Source: Candidatus Endomicrobiellum devescovinae
GTDB taxonomy: Bacteria > Elusimicrobiota > Endomicrobiia > Endomicrobiales > Endomicrobiaceae
DNA length: 64,000 bases
Reading direction: 5' to 3'
Assembly: GCA_031267795.1 (NCBI GenBank)
Contig: JAIRYK010000010.1
Coordinates: forward strand, 62,001-126,000
Shown: positions 54,327 to 62,395 of the stretch, piece after piece
Layout: each line of letters begins with the position of its first letter
Numbering within the stretch: the first letter of the stretch is position 1
Made by a program: the position numbers and the translations under genes
Notes under the pieces: generated by a model
What the model saw: the letters and a program-made list of their open reading frames with translations, nothing else
The model's database searches: none
Told to the model about the DNA's origin: nothing

Positions 54327-55198
54327 TGTATAAAAAGTTTGAAAAAGAAAGAGTAGATCTTTATTTAGCTTCAGTTTATAAAGATTACTCTCGTTCATAT
54401 TTTCAAAAACTTACAGATAAACAAAAAATTTTTGTAAATGGTAAGCTTGTTTTGGCAAGCCATAAGCTTAAAAGAGGCGATGTTATTTCTTTTGAATTTG
54501 AAAAAGAAGAAAAACTTCAAATAGAGCCTGAAAAAATAAAACTCGACATAATATACGAAGACGACGATATTATTCTTGTAAATAAGCAAGCAGGTATTGT
54601 AGTTCACCCTTCTTATGGACACCCTTCGGGTACCCTTCTTAATGCTTTAATGGCTCATTCAAAAGGTAAGTATAATCCTTACTTAGTTCATAGATTAGAT
54701 AAAGATACTTCAGGTCTTATCATTTTTGCTAAGAACGAAAAGTCTAAAATAAGTATATCAAAACAGCTTCAAAATAGAGCTGTAAAGAAGATTTATCTTG
54801 CCGCAGTAAAAGGAACTATTACTGAAAATAAAGGCAGAATAGAAGCTCCTCTTGGTAGGTCGCCTCAAAACAGAAAGCTTATGTCTGTTAACCCTTTGGC
54901 AAAAAAAATGGCAGTTAGCGAGTTTAAAGTTCTTGCAAGAAGAGACGGATATACTTTAGTGGAAGTAAGAATTATTACAGGGAGAACTCACCAAATAAGA
55001 AGCCATATGAAATATATTAACCACCCTGTGGTTGGTGACCAACAATATGGCGGTTCCGAAGTTTGTATTGATGGAAAAAAATATAGCAGACAAATGCTGC
55101 ATGCATACTGTGTAACTTTTACTCACCCAAGAACTTCAAAAACAGTTGAATTCAAAGCGGAACTGCCAAACGATATAAATGAAATTTTTAAAAAATAA
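54311..55198 (+). CDS. rluD: RluA-family 23S rRNA pseudouridine synthase (RluD-like)
   Basis: This 295-residue protein has an N-terminal S4 RNA-binding domain (about 1-70), then IIYEDDDIILVNKQAGIVVHP, the catalytic PYLVHRLDKDTSGL (Asp of HRLDxxT) and GRTHQIRSHMKYINHPVVGD. The size and the S4 domain point to RluD, which modifies helix 69 of 23S rRNA. The start could be 54311 or the ATG at 54326 that overlaps the lgt stop. Confidence 0.9.
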   Translation: MQEKIMYKKFEKERVDLYLASVYKDYSRSYFQKLTDKQKIFVNGKLVLASHKLKRGDVISFEFEKEEKLQIEPEKIKLDIIYEDDDIILVNKQAGIVVHPSYGHPSGTLLNALMAHSKGKYNPYLVHRLDKDTSGLIIFAKNEKSKISISKQLQNRAVKKIYLAAVKGTITENKGRIEAPLGRSPQNRKLMSVNPLAKKMAVSEFKVLARRDGYTLVEVRIITGRTHQIRSHMKYINHPVVGDQQYGGSEVCIDGKKYSRQMLHAYCVTFTHPRTSKTVEFKAELPNDINEIFKK

Positions 55199-55216
55199 TT
55201 TTTATCGGAGCTAAAA

Positions 55217-55855
55217 ATGCACAAAGGAATATTTGTAACTGCAACAGACACAGAGGTTGGTAAGACTTACGTATCTTGCCGAATATTGGAATCTCTAAAA
55301 AGCTTAGGCGTAAAGTGCGGTTGTTTTAAACCTGTGTCAACAGGCGACAGAAATGATGCAAAAGCTCTTATTAAATCTTCAGGTATTGAAGAGTCAGCTG
55401 AAGTTGTAACACCTGAGTTTTTTAAAAATCCGATGTCTCCTTACGGTGCTTCTTTGCTTGAAAATAAGAAGTTTAATTTAAAGAAAATAGAAAAAACTTT
55501 TGACTATTTTCTTAATAAATATAATTTTACAGTAGTTGAAGGTGTTGGGGGGATAATGGTTCCTCTTAAGAAAAAATTTTTTGTAAGCGATTTGATAAAG
55601 ATATTTAACCTTCCTATTATAGTTGTTGCAAGGCATAATTTGGGGACAATAAACCATACTTTGCTTACAATTGAAAAACTAAAAAGTACTAATCAAAAAG
55701 TCTTGGGCATAATTTTAAACGGCAACAAAAATAAAAATGACATATCTGTAAAATCTAACGCAAAACTAATAAAACAATTAACAAAACTTCCTGTTTTAGA
55801 ATTAGGCTATAACGAAAAAATTGATTTGAGGAAGACTAAATGGATAATAAAATAA
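55217..55855 (+). CDS. bioD: dethiobiotin synthetase
   Basis: This 212-residue P-loop carboxylase begins GIFVTATDTEVGKTYVS (the Walker A loop of BioD), with KPVSTGDRNDA, the VVEGVGGIMVPL motif and VARHNLGTINHTLLTIE. It forms the ureido ring of dethiobiotin from DAPA, CO2 and ATP. The C-terminus is lysine-rich and slightly short. It overlaps bioA by 16 bases. It starts 18 bases after rluD. Confidence 0.92.
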   Translation: MHKGIFVTATDTEVGKTYVSCRILESLKSLGVKCGCFKPVSTGDRNDAKALIKSSGIEESAEVVTPEFFKNPMSPYGASLLENKKFNLKKIEKTFDYFLNKYNFTVVEGVGGIMVPLKKKFFVSDLIKIFNLPIIVVARHNLGTINHTLLTIEKLKSTNQKVLGIILNGNKNKNDISVKSNAKLIKQLTKLPVLELGYNEKIDLRKTKWIIK

Positions 55856-57243
55856 AAACTAAACTCATAAAGTCTGATAAAAATAATATCTGGCATCCTT
55901 TTACGCAAATGGCAGACTGGATAAATAATGATCCTTGCGAGCCGTTAATAATAGATAAAGCTAAAGGTTCTTATTTATACGATATTGACGGTAAAAAATA
56001 TTTGGACGGGATCTCTTCTCTTTGGGTTAATCTTTTAGGTCATAGAAACCCTAAGATAGATAAAGCTATAAAAAAACAGATTGATAAAGTTTCACACACT
56101 ACATTTTTAGGACTTACGCACAGTCCTGCAATAATGCTTGCTGAGAAGCTTATATCAATACTTCCTAAAAATTTGAAAAAGATTTTTTATTCCGACAACG
56201 GATCAACGGCTGTAGAAGTCGCTATAAAAATGGCTTACCAGTATTGGCAGTTTAAGGGAGAAAAAAGACGGTTCTTTTTTTCTTTAAAAAACGCTTATCA
56301 CGGCGATACAATCGGAGCTGTTTCTGTTGGAGGTGTAGATTCTTTTCATTCAAGTTTTAAATCTCTTTTGTTTAAAAGTTATTTTGCAATGTCTCCATAT
56401 TGCTATAGATGCGCATACAGAAAAAAAGAAATTACATTTCCTTTAAATGCCAAAGATTTTAGAGACCATAATAGTAAAGTTGGCTGTAAAGGCGAATGTA
56501 TAAGACAAGTTAAAGATATTATTTCTAAAAATCATAAAACAATAGCGGCAGCAATAATTGAGCCTTTAAATCAAGCAGCTTCGGGCATGCTTGTAATGCC
56601 GAAAGGTTATCTTAAAGAATATGCAAATATTTGCAAGCGTTACGACGTTTTGTTAATTTGCGATGAGGTTGCTACAGGATTTGGCAGAACTGGGAAAATG
56701 TTTGCAGTAGAGCATGAAGATGTTAATCCTGACTTTATGTGTTTGTCAAAAGGAATAACAGGCGGGTATTTGCCTTTGGCTGTTACTGCAACGACAGATG
56801 AGATTTACAATGCTTTCTTAGGCAAGTATGAAGAGTTTAAAACGTTTTTTCACGGGCATTCTTATACGGCAAACCCTCTTGCTTGCGCAGCGGCAAATGC
56901 AACGCTTGATATATTGAAAAAAGATAATATTCTTATTAAATTACAGCCTAAAATTAAATATTTAGAAAAAGAACTTGCACACTTATCCAAGCATAAAAAA
57001 GTAGGCAACATAAGGCATTGCGGACTAATGGTTGGCATAGAAATAGTTGAAGATAAAAAAACTAGCAAGTCTTATGATTACAAACTTAAACTTGGGGCAA
57101 GGGTTTGTACGAGTATGAGAAATAAAGGCGTTATTATAAGAAATCTTGGAGACACGCTAGTTCTCTTTTTGCCTTTAACGATTACCAAAAAAGAGATATC
57201 AAAGATAGTCACTACTGTTAAAGAAGAGATAAGTTGTTTATAA
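55840..57243 (+). CDS. bioA: adenosylmethionine-8-amino-7-oxononanoate aminotransferase
   Basis: This 467-residue class III aminotransferase has WHPFTQMADWI (BioA-specific N-terminus), SLWVNLLGHRNP, YHGDTIGAVSVGG, LLICDEVATGFGRTGKMFA and the PLP lysine in CLSKGITGGYLPL. It converts KAPA to DAPA using SAM as amino donor. An inserted four-cysteine-like segment (CYRCAYRKKE...GCKGECIRQ, about 188-225) is longer than in E. coli BioA and is seen in some relatives. It is co-translated with bioD. Confidence 0.94.
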   Translation: MDNKIKTKLIKSDKNNIWHPFTQMADWINNDPCEPLIIDKAKGSYLYDIDGKKYLDGISSLWVNLLGHRNPKIDKAIKKQIDKVSHTTFLGLTHSPAIMLAEKLISILPKNLKKIFYSDNGSTAVEVAIKMAYQYWQFKGEKRRFFFSLKNAYHGDTIGAVSVGGVDSFHSSFKSLLFKSYFAMSPYCYRCAYRKKEITFPLNAKDFRDHNSKVGCKGECIRQVKDIISKNHKTIAAAIIEPLNQAASGMLVMPKGYLKEYANICKRYDVLLICDEVATGFGRTGKMFAVEHEDVNPDFMCLSKGITGGYLPLAVTATTDEIYNAFLGKYEEFKTFFHGHSYTANPLACAAANATLDILKKDNILIKLQPKIKYLEKELAHLSKHKKVGNIRHCGLMVGIEIVEDKKTSKSYDYKLKLGARVCTSMRNKGVIIRNLGDTLVLFLPLTITKKEISKIVTTVKEEISCL

Positions 57244-57330
57244 AGTTTCAAGGTGATATGAGCAGGTTTAAGTATTAGGTAAACTAACAAGCGCATTTTT
57301 TTATACAGCATATTTAGGTTCATCTTGCGG

Positions 57331-57370
57331 CAAGTATAAAAATGTTTTCAAAAAAACATTTTTATACTTG
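57331..57370. terminator. perfect 18-bp hairpin after bioA
   Basis: Bases 57331-57348 and 57353-57370 are exact reverse complements with a four-base loop (caaa). The stem ends in AT-rich sequence. It lies between convergent bioA (+) and a small exported-protein gene (-), so it may terminate both. Neither end has a long T-run outside the stem, so termination efficiency is uncertain. Confidence 0.6.
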
Positions 57371-57420
57371 GGTATGTTACATACACCTGACCGCTTGAAT
57401 TTGGTAATAGATACTGATAA

Positions 57421-57762
57421 CTACCATGCCATATCTGCCATTTGTGCGCTTGTCCTTTGATTGTGCAATTGCTGCCACTGCATACCATTTCCTTGGATTT
57501 GATGAAATGCGTTATATGGTGGTTGGTTTAGCCAATTTCTAAATTGATAAAGCCAGCATGAAAACATAATACCAAGAACAATCCAGTTTTGACATTCTTT
57601 AACAGTTTTTTGGGCTGCTTCTTTTGTTTTCGCAAGAAATGTTTTTTCCTGTTCATATTGCTTAGTCTCTTCTTCATTGGTATAGCCTTCTGTCTGCCCA
57701 TAACCTGAAACAGATATAAAGCAACACAGAATCAAAATTAGGCTTATTAGTTTTATTTTCAT
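57421..57762 (-). CDS. small exported or membrane-tethered protein, unknown function
   Basis: This 113-residue protein has a signal peptide (MKIKLISLILILCCFISVSG, cleavage around GYG), then a charged helix (EEETKQYEQEKTFLAKTKEA) and a hydrophobic segment (WIVLGIMFSCWLYQF, about 61-75). The tail is rich in Gln/Asn/Trp. A near-perfect ribosome site AAGGAGGTG precedes the ATG, so it is likely expressed. It has no recognised family and belongs with the other small exported proteins of the window. Confidence 0.65.
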   Translation of the reverse strand: MKIKLISLILILCCFISVSGYGQTEGYTNEEETKQYEQEKTFLAKTKEAAQKTVKECQNWIVLGIMFSCWLYQFRNWLNQPPYNAFHQIQGNGMQWQQLHNQRTSAQMADMAW

Positions 57763-57963
57763 ATTTTTTCACCTCCTTTTCTTTAAAATAGGTAGTTATT
57801 TAATATTTCTTTTATTTATTGTATTAAGTAGATATGGATTATTTTTGAATAAAAAGGAAAAAAAGTGTGATTTTTTTTGCTTGGCAAAATGAAGAAGAAG
57901 ATTTTTTATACCTAATGGTTTGGATAGTTGAAGTTAATTGTCTGAATATTACAACTTATGTTA

Positions 57964-59112
57964 TTAAAGTATTTTCAAAAATTTTTCTATATCCTGTAAT
58001 GTATGACCTGCTGTAAGGGATATCCGTATTCTTGCCTGATTCTTAGGCACTGTGGGAGGTTTTATTGCGGGGATATAAATACCATTTTTAAGCAGGTTAA
58101 GCGATAGTTTTTCCGTGTTTTCTATGTTACCTGTAATTATTGGTATTATTTGCGACTTGGAATTTGTGGTATTAAAATCTAAATTTGTAAGTTTGTTTTT
58201 CAATAAAGCTGATATAGTATGTAAATGCTGCCTTTTTTTATCGCTATTTTTTACAATTTCTAAAGATTTTAATGCAGCTGCGCATATAGCGGGGGAAACA
58301 GCTGTAGTATAAATAAAAGCTCTGCATTTGTTTATTAGGAAATTTCTAAGTTTTTGCGACCCGCACACAAACCCGCCTTGTACAGCAAATGCTTTTGACA
58401 GTGTGCCTATTGTTATATCTATCTGCTTTGAAACGCCTAACATTTCAGCAAAACCTTTACCTTCTTTGCCAAATACGCCCGTAGAGTGCGCTTCGTCAAC
58501 CATGCTTACAGCATTGTATTTTTGACATAGTTGCGCAAAATCTTTTAAAGGCGTAAAATCTCCGTCCATAGAAAAAACAGATTCTGTTATAGCGAGTTTA
58601 AATTTATATTCATACGTTCTCTTAAGAGTTTTTTCAAGAGAATTCATGTCGCAATGTTCGTAAACAAAAATTCTTTTGCCTGAAAGTTTTGCTCCGTCCC
58701 AAAGAGATGCATGATTAAGTTTGTCCATTATTATGCAGGATTCTTGTTCAGTTGACATTAATGCGCTTATAACGCCCACATTAGTTTGGTATCCGCTAGG
58801 AAAGATAAGAGCTGCCTGCTTATTTTTAAAATCAGAAAGTTTAGATTCTAGTTCTTCGTGAATATCAATGTTGCCAGATACAAGTCTGGAAGACGTAGCT
58901 GCAAAACCGTACTTTTCAATAGTTTTTATAGCGGCATTAGTTATTTCTTTATTTCCTGCAAGGTCTAAATAATTGTTAGAAGAGAAATTTATTAGTTCTC
59001 TGCCGTTTATTTTTATTTTTGCAGATGGGGCTGACTCTGAGCAGCACAGTGTTCTAAGAAGCCCAGCATCTTTTATTTCAGATATTTTTTTTGATAAAAA
59101 GCTGTCAAACAT
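57964..59112 (-). CDS. bioF: 8-amino-7-oxononanoate synthase
   Basis: This 382-residue alpha-oxoamine synthase has NFSSNNYLDLAGN, GYQTNVGVISALMS, the substrate/PLP region DEAHSTGVFGKEGKG and the PLP lysine in GTLSKAFAVQGGFVCG. It condenses alanine with pimeloyl thioester, the first committed biotin step. It is on the opposite strand from bioD-bioA and shares a divergent intergenic region with yjbQ. GTLSKAF (rather than SKSLASIGG) separates it from the SPT-like paralogue at 9707-10894. KBL is excluded by the biotin context. Confidence 0.9.
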   Translation of the reverse strand: MFDSFLSKKISEIKDAGLLRTLCCSESAPSAKIKINGRELINFSSNNYLDLAGNKEITNAAIKTIEKYGFAATSSRLVSGNIDIHEELESKLSDFKNKQAALIFPSGYQTNVGVISALMSTEQESCIIMDKLNHASLWDGAKLSGKRIFVYEHCDMNSLEKTLKRTYEYKFKLAITESVFSMDGDFTPLKDFAQLCQKYNAVSMVDEAHSTGVFGKEGKGFAEMLGVSKQIDITIGTLSKAFAVQGGFVCGSQKLRNFLINKCRAFIYTTAVSPAICAAALKSLEIVKNSDKKRQHLHTISALLKNKLTNLDFNTTNSKSQIIPIITGNIENTEKLSLNLLKNGIYIPAIKPPTVPKNQARIRISLTAGHTLQDIEKFLKIL

Positions 59113-59167
59113 TTATTTGTATCCAATAATTTTCTCTAGTGAAGTACTAATTTCATTATACCATTTA

Positions 59168-59196
59168 TTGACCACATTTTTGGCTTTTGTTAGAAT
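59168..59196 (+). promoter_or_regulatory. promoter for the yjbQ-type gene
   Basis: TTGACC (59168-59173), 17-base spacer, TAGAAT (59191-59196). The predicted start near 59203 leaves a leader of about 27 bases containing AAAAAGGAG, the ribosome site of the gene at 59230. Confidence 0.7.
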
Positions 59197-59229
59197 GAAA
59201 AAGCAAAAATTCAAAAAGGAGAACTATAC

Positions 59230-59646
59230 ATGAAAACTTATAGGAAAGAGCTAGTTTTTAACATTAATAAAAGAATTGATTTTATAAATATAACTGAAGA
59301 AGTTGAGAATGCTGTTTTAGAAAGCGGCATTAAAGAAGGTCTTGCGCTTATAAATGCTATGCATATAACAGCAAGCGTTTTTATAAACGATAATGAATCG
59401 GGTTTACACAGCGATTATAAACGCTGGCTTGAAGAGCTTGCTCCTCATGAGCCTTCCTTGTACAATCACAACCGTACAGGCGAAGATAACGGAGACGCTC
59501 ATTTAAAAAGGCAAATTATGGGCAGAGAAGTTGTAGTTGCAATAACAAACGGCAGACTGGATTTTGGTCCGTGGGAACAAATATTCTACGGAGAATTTGA
59601 CGGTATGAGACGTAAAAAAGTTTTAATAAAAATCATAGGAGGATAA
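59230..59646 (+). CDS. YjbQ/UPF0047 family protein
   Basis: This 138-residue single-domain protein has [21 protein letters not shown] (metal-binding His), [26 protein letters not shown] and [15 protein letters not shown], the complete UPF0047 signature. Family members show weak thiamin-phosphate synthase activity in E. coli and Thermotoga, but the physiological role is unclear. An AAAAAGGAG ribosome site precedes the ATG. Confidence 0.93.
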   Translation: MKTYRKELVFNINKRIDFINITEEVENAVLESGIKEGLALINAMHITASVFINDNESGLHSDYKRWLEELAPHEPSLYNHNRTGEDNGDAHLKRQIMGREVVVAITNGRLDFGPWEQIFYGEFDGMRRKKVLIKIIGG

Positions 59647-59702
59647 AGAGCATAGTAAAAATGTTATTAATTTTAAAAATACATTGAGAGGAACAAGTTA
59701 TT

Positions 59703-60029
59703 ATGAATAGACTGAAAGTTTGTTTCGTATGCATGTTTTTATTTATCTATTCTTCTGAATTAAAAGCTGATGTAATTTATATGACACAAATAGAACATGA
59801 AATTCAACGTCCCAAAGTAAAAAAAAGTTCTAAAGTAGCTGAAATTTTTAATTTTTTGAATAAAAAAATGGAATTATTACATAAATTAAGTTATGAAGCT
59901 TGCAAAGGGAGAAAACCTAATTCCCTTGCTGATGAAGAGTGGCAGTATTTAGTAAATAAATACGGTCCATATATTAAAAATAACAACGAAGACGATGAAG
60001 GTGAAGACTACGAATGGTACGCCATTTAA
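59703..60029 (+). CDS. small exported protein with acidic C-terminus
   Basis: This 108-residue protein has a signal peptide (MNRLKVCFVCMFLFIYSSELKA), then a basic helical region (RPKVKKSSKVAEIFNFLNKK) and a strongly acidic C-terminus (NNNEDDEGEDYEWYAI). GAGAGGAA precedes the ATG. No family is recognised. It has few neighbours in common with known secretion loci; grouped here with the other small exported proteins. Confidence 0.6.
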   Translation: MNRLKVCFVCMFLFIYSSELKADVIYMTQIEHEIQRPKVKKSSKVAEIFNFLNKKMELLHKLSYEACKGRKPNSLADEEWQYLVNKYGPYIKNNNEDDEGEDYEWYAI

Positions 60030-60100
60030 GACAAAAAAACTGCTGTAAAAAAGGTTGCCTATTATTTTATATAAAAATCAGAATGATAGCCAATGTGCGT

Positions 60101-61210
60101 TTAAAAAATTGTTTTCTTGTTATGTAAAAACTTTTTGAGAAACAATGTGGAACCTTGCCCGCCAAAGCCAAATGACAAAATAAGCGCTGAATTTATAATT
60201 TTCTCTTTTGCAAAATTAGGCGTATAGTCCAACCCTAAATTTATGTCCGTATTTTTAAAGTTTAGTGTTGGTGGAACAATATTATTTTCCATTGCCAGAG
60301 TTGAAAAAACTACTCCTATCAAACCAGAAACACTAAGCATATGTCCTGTAGCAGCTTTTGTAGAACTTATTGAAATTTTGTCCGAATCTTTAAAAGTTTT
60401 AGCAATAGCCAAACTTTCATTGTAGTCGTTCAATTTTGTTCCAGTGCCATGAGCATGTATATAATCTGGCGTTTGCGAATTTACAGCCTTTCTTATAATG
60501 TCTGCCATACTTTTGTAAGAACTGATAGATAAAGGTTTGTCAGAATACATACTGTTTGCAATACCATCTATTTCGCAATAAACTTTAGCGTTTCGCATTA
60601 AAGCTTTTTCTATATTTTCAATTACAACGAAACACGCACCTTCACCAACTGCAAATCCGTCTCTATTTTTGTCAAAAGGACTTGGAATATGTTTTGTTAA
60701 AACACCCATTTTTTTGAATCCTGCAATATACAACGGGTGAATTGAAGTTTCGCTGCAGCCGCATATGACGGCGTCGCATAATCTGTTTTTTATAAGTTGG
60801 CAGCCTTTTATAGTTGTGAGAATTCCAGTTGCGCAAGCTGCAGAGAGAGTTATACTTTCACCGTAGAAGCAGAAAGTTTCTTTTAGTTTGTTTGTAAGAG
60901 AGCTTTCAAGAGAAAAGTCGTTTCTAAAAAGATTGATTTTGCTTTCGCCAAGACATAATCCTATTCTTTTGCGGTCAAAATCTGAATTATTTAAATCTGC
61001 ACCTGAAACAGCTTCCCAAATAGCGCTTTTTGCCATTTCATATTGGCGTTCGCTTTCTTGCACGACAAAACCGTTGACACATGCTGAATGTATGTCTAAA
61101 ATTTTATTGTATTTAACAGCCGATTCAGAATTTATAAGCCTTTTCCAATTAGTTTCTTTTCCTGTTCCCAGCGGTGAAACTATGCCTATTCCTGTAATGC
61201 CTAACTTCAT
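60101..61210 (-). CDS. FabF-like beta-ketoacyl synthase
   Basis: This 369-residue condensing enzyme is about 40 residues shorter than housekeeping FabF. All three catalytic positions are present: Cys in LSAACATGILT, His in YIHAHGTGTKLNDYNE and His in TKAATGHMLSVSGLIG. It is a second KAS, distinct from the fabF at the window start. It sits downstream of a FabG-like SDR gene with one small exported-protein gene between them, and near bioF, bioD and bioA. It could extend a special acyl chain (pimeloyl precursor, aryl polyene or hydroxy fatty acid); the sequence does not decide which. Confidence 0.85.
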   Translation of the reverse strand: MKLGITGIGIVSPLGTGKETNWKRLINSESAVKYNKILDIHSACVNGFVVQESERQYEMAKSAIWEAVSGADLNNSDFDRKRIGLCLGESKINLFRNDFSLESSLTNKLKETFCFYGESITLSAACATGILTTIKGCQLIKNRLCDAVICGCSETSIHPLYIAGFKKMGVLTKHIPSPFDKNRDGFAVGEGACFVVIENIEKALMRNAKVYCEIDGIANSMYSDKPLSISSYKSMADIIRKAVNSQTPDYIHAHGTGTKLNDYNESLAIAKTFKDSDKISISSTKAATGHMLSVSGLIGVVFSTLAMENNIVPPTLNFKNTDINLGLDYTPNFAKEKIINSALILSFGFGGQGSTLFLKKFLHNKKTIF

Positions 61211-61237
61211 TTGCTAACCCTCAAGGACAACTCCTAT

Positions 61238-61567
61238 TTATGCAAAAATAAAAACTGATAACGACAAAATTGCCAAATCAACTATACCTATAAAAAAATC
61301 TTTAAGATTTGACTCTTCCCCAATATAATCGGGATTGTATCCGCAAAGATTAACTTCGTCAAATCCTTCGTAAGTACATGAACAATATTTTGGAATGTCT
61401 GAATCAACTGAAATATTGCCTGTAGCGCAATGAGCATATCTTGTTCCATTATAATCAAAAAATATGAACGGTTCATAAAAGTCTTTTAATTTTAATGCAT
61501 AGCCTGACACGCAAACTATACAACAAAACAAAACTGCTAAACAAACAGACAATTTAATCTTTTTCAT
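61238..61567 (-). CDS. small cysteine-containing exported protein
   Basis: This 109-residue protein has a signal peptide (MKKIKLSVCLAVLFCCIVCV, cleavage near SGYA). The mature part has five cysteines (YAHCATG, KYCSCTYEG, NLCGYNPDY) and ends in a hydrophobic helix (FFIGIVDLAILSLSVFIFA) that may anchor it. The signal peptide resembles those at 36530 and 57762. I start at the ATG at 61567, preceded by GGAGAGAACGGAA; a longer start at 61582 reads through this ribosome site. It is inserted between a FabG-like and a FabF-like gene in the same direction. Confidence 0.62.
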   Translation of the reverse strand: MKKIKLSVCLAVLFCCIVCVSGYALKLKDFYEPFIFFDYNGTRYAHCATGNISVDSDIPKYCSCTYEGFDEVNLCGYNPDYIGEESNLKDFFIGIVDLAILSLSVFIFA

Positions 61568-61593
61568 TTCCGTTCTCTCCATCTTTATAATGT

Positions 61594-62295
61594 TTACAAT
61601 AACCTTGAATCAAAATTAAAAGTCTGCCCTGACACTGTTTTAACTTGCGATAAAAACACTATAAAATTAGTAAATTCTTTAATATCAGTCGTTGTATTTA
61701 AAACGCTTTCTTTTTTAACTATATCTATGTATTCGTCGCTTGAATTTCCGCCCATACCTGAAAGATGAAATCCCGGTAAAACAGCGTTTACTGTTATTCC
61801 AAAACGACCGCCTTCTCTTGCCGCTGTTTTTGTAAGAGCTATAACTCCAGCTTTAGACGCAGAATAGCTGGCAGACCCTACATAAGGCTTAAATGCGGCT
61901 ATTGACGCTATATTTATTATTGAACCGCTTCTTTGTTTTATCATTTGTTTCAGAGACTCTTTAACCATATAAAAGGTTCCGCTTAAATCGGTTTTTAGAA
62001 CTGAATTCCACATTTCATCGGTCATTTTAAATATTGTGGCTCCAGATGTAATGGACGCATTGTTTATAACGCAGTCTATTTTGCCGAATTCGGAAGTTGT
62101 ATTTTTTATTAAATCTTTTACTTCTTTGTAATTTGATATGTCTGTTTTAAAAAACTTGGAATTTTGAATCTCAAACTCAGGAGCGTTATTTTTGTAGCAG
62201 CCGCAGACATTCCAATTATTTTTGGAAAAAGCTAAAGCCAGCTGTTTGCCTATCCCTCTTGAAGCTCCTGTTATTAAAACTGTTTTCTTTTCCAT
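61594..62295 (-). CDS. FabG-like short-chain dehydrogenase/reductase
   Basis: This classical SDR of about 233 residues has TGASRGIGKQLALAF (NAD(P)-binding), NNAS, the catalytic Ser in INIASIAAF, and YSASK (Tyr/Lys). It probably reduces a 3-oxoacyl-ACP made by the FabF-like synthase encoded downstream. The ATG at 62295 is preceded by GGAG; a GTG at 62310 is an alternative. It is divergent from valS. Other SDR substrates cannot be excluded. Confidence 0.85.
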   Translation of the reverse strand: MEKKTVLITGASRGIGKQLALAFSKNNWNVCGCYKNNAPEFEIQNSKFFKTDISNYKEVKDLIKNTTSEFGKIDCVINNASITSGATIFKMTDEMWNSVLKTDLSGTFYMVKESLKQMIKQRSGSIINIASIAAFKPYVGSASYSASKAGVIALTKTAAREGGRFGITVNAVLPGFHLSGMGGNSSDEYIDIVKKESVLNTTTDIKEFTNFIVFLSQVKTVSGQTFNFDSRLL

Positions 62296-62339
62296 AGATT
62301 TTATCTCCACAAAGCCTATACGGCAGATTATACAAAATT

Positions 62340-62348
62340 TGGTATAAT
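62340..62348 (+). promoter_or_regulatory. extended -10 promoter upstream of valS
   Basis: TGGTATAAT forms an extended -10 element (TGN TATAAT) about 50 bases before the valS ATG, in the 100-base region divergent from the FabG-like gene. No clear -35 is seen, as is usual for extended -10 promoters. Confidence 0.5.
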
Positions 62349-62395
62349 TCTTTATTATTTAGTGCAATGTTTAGATTCTTGAAGGGGCTTATTAA

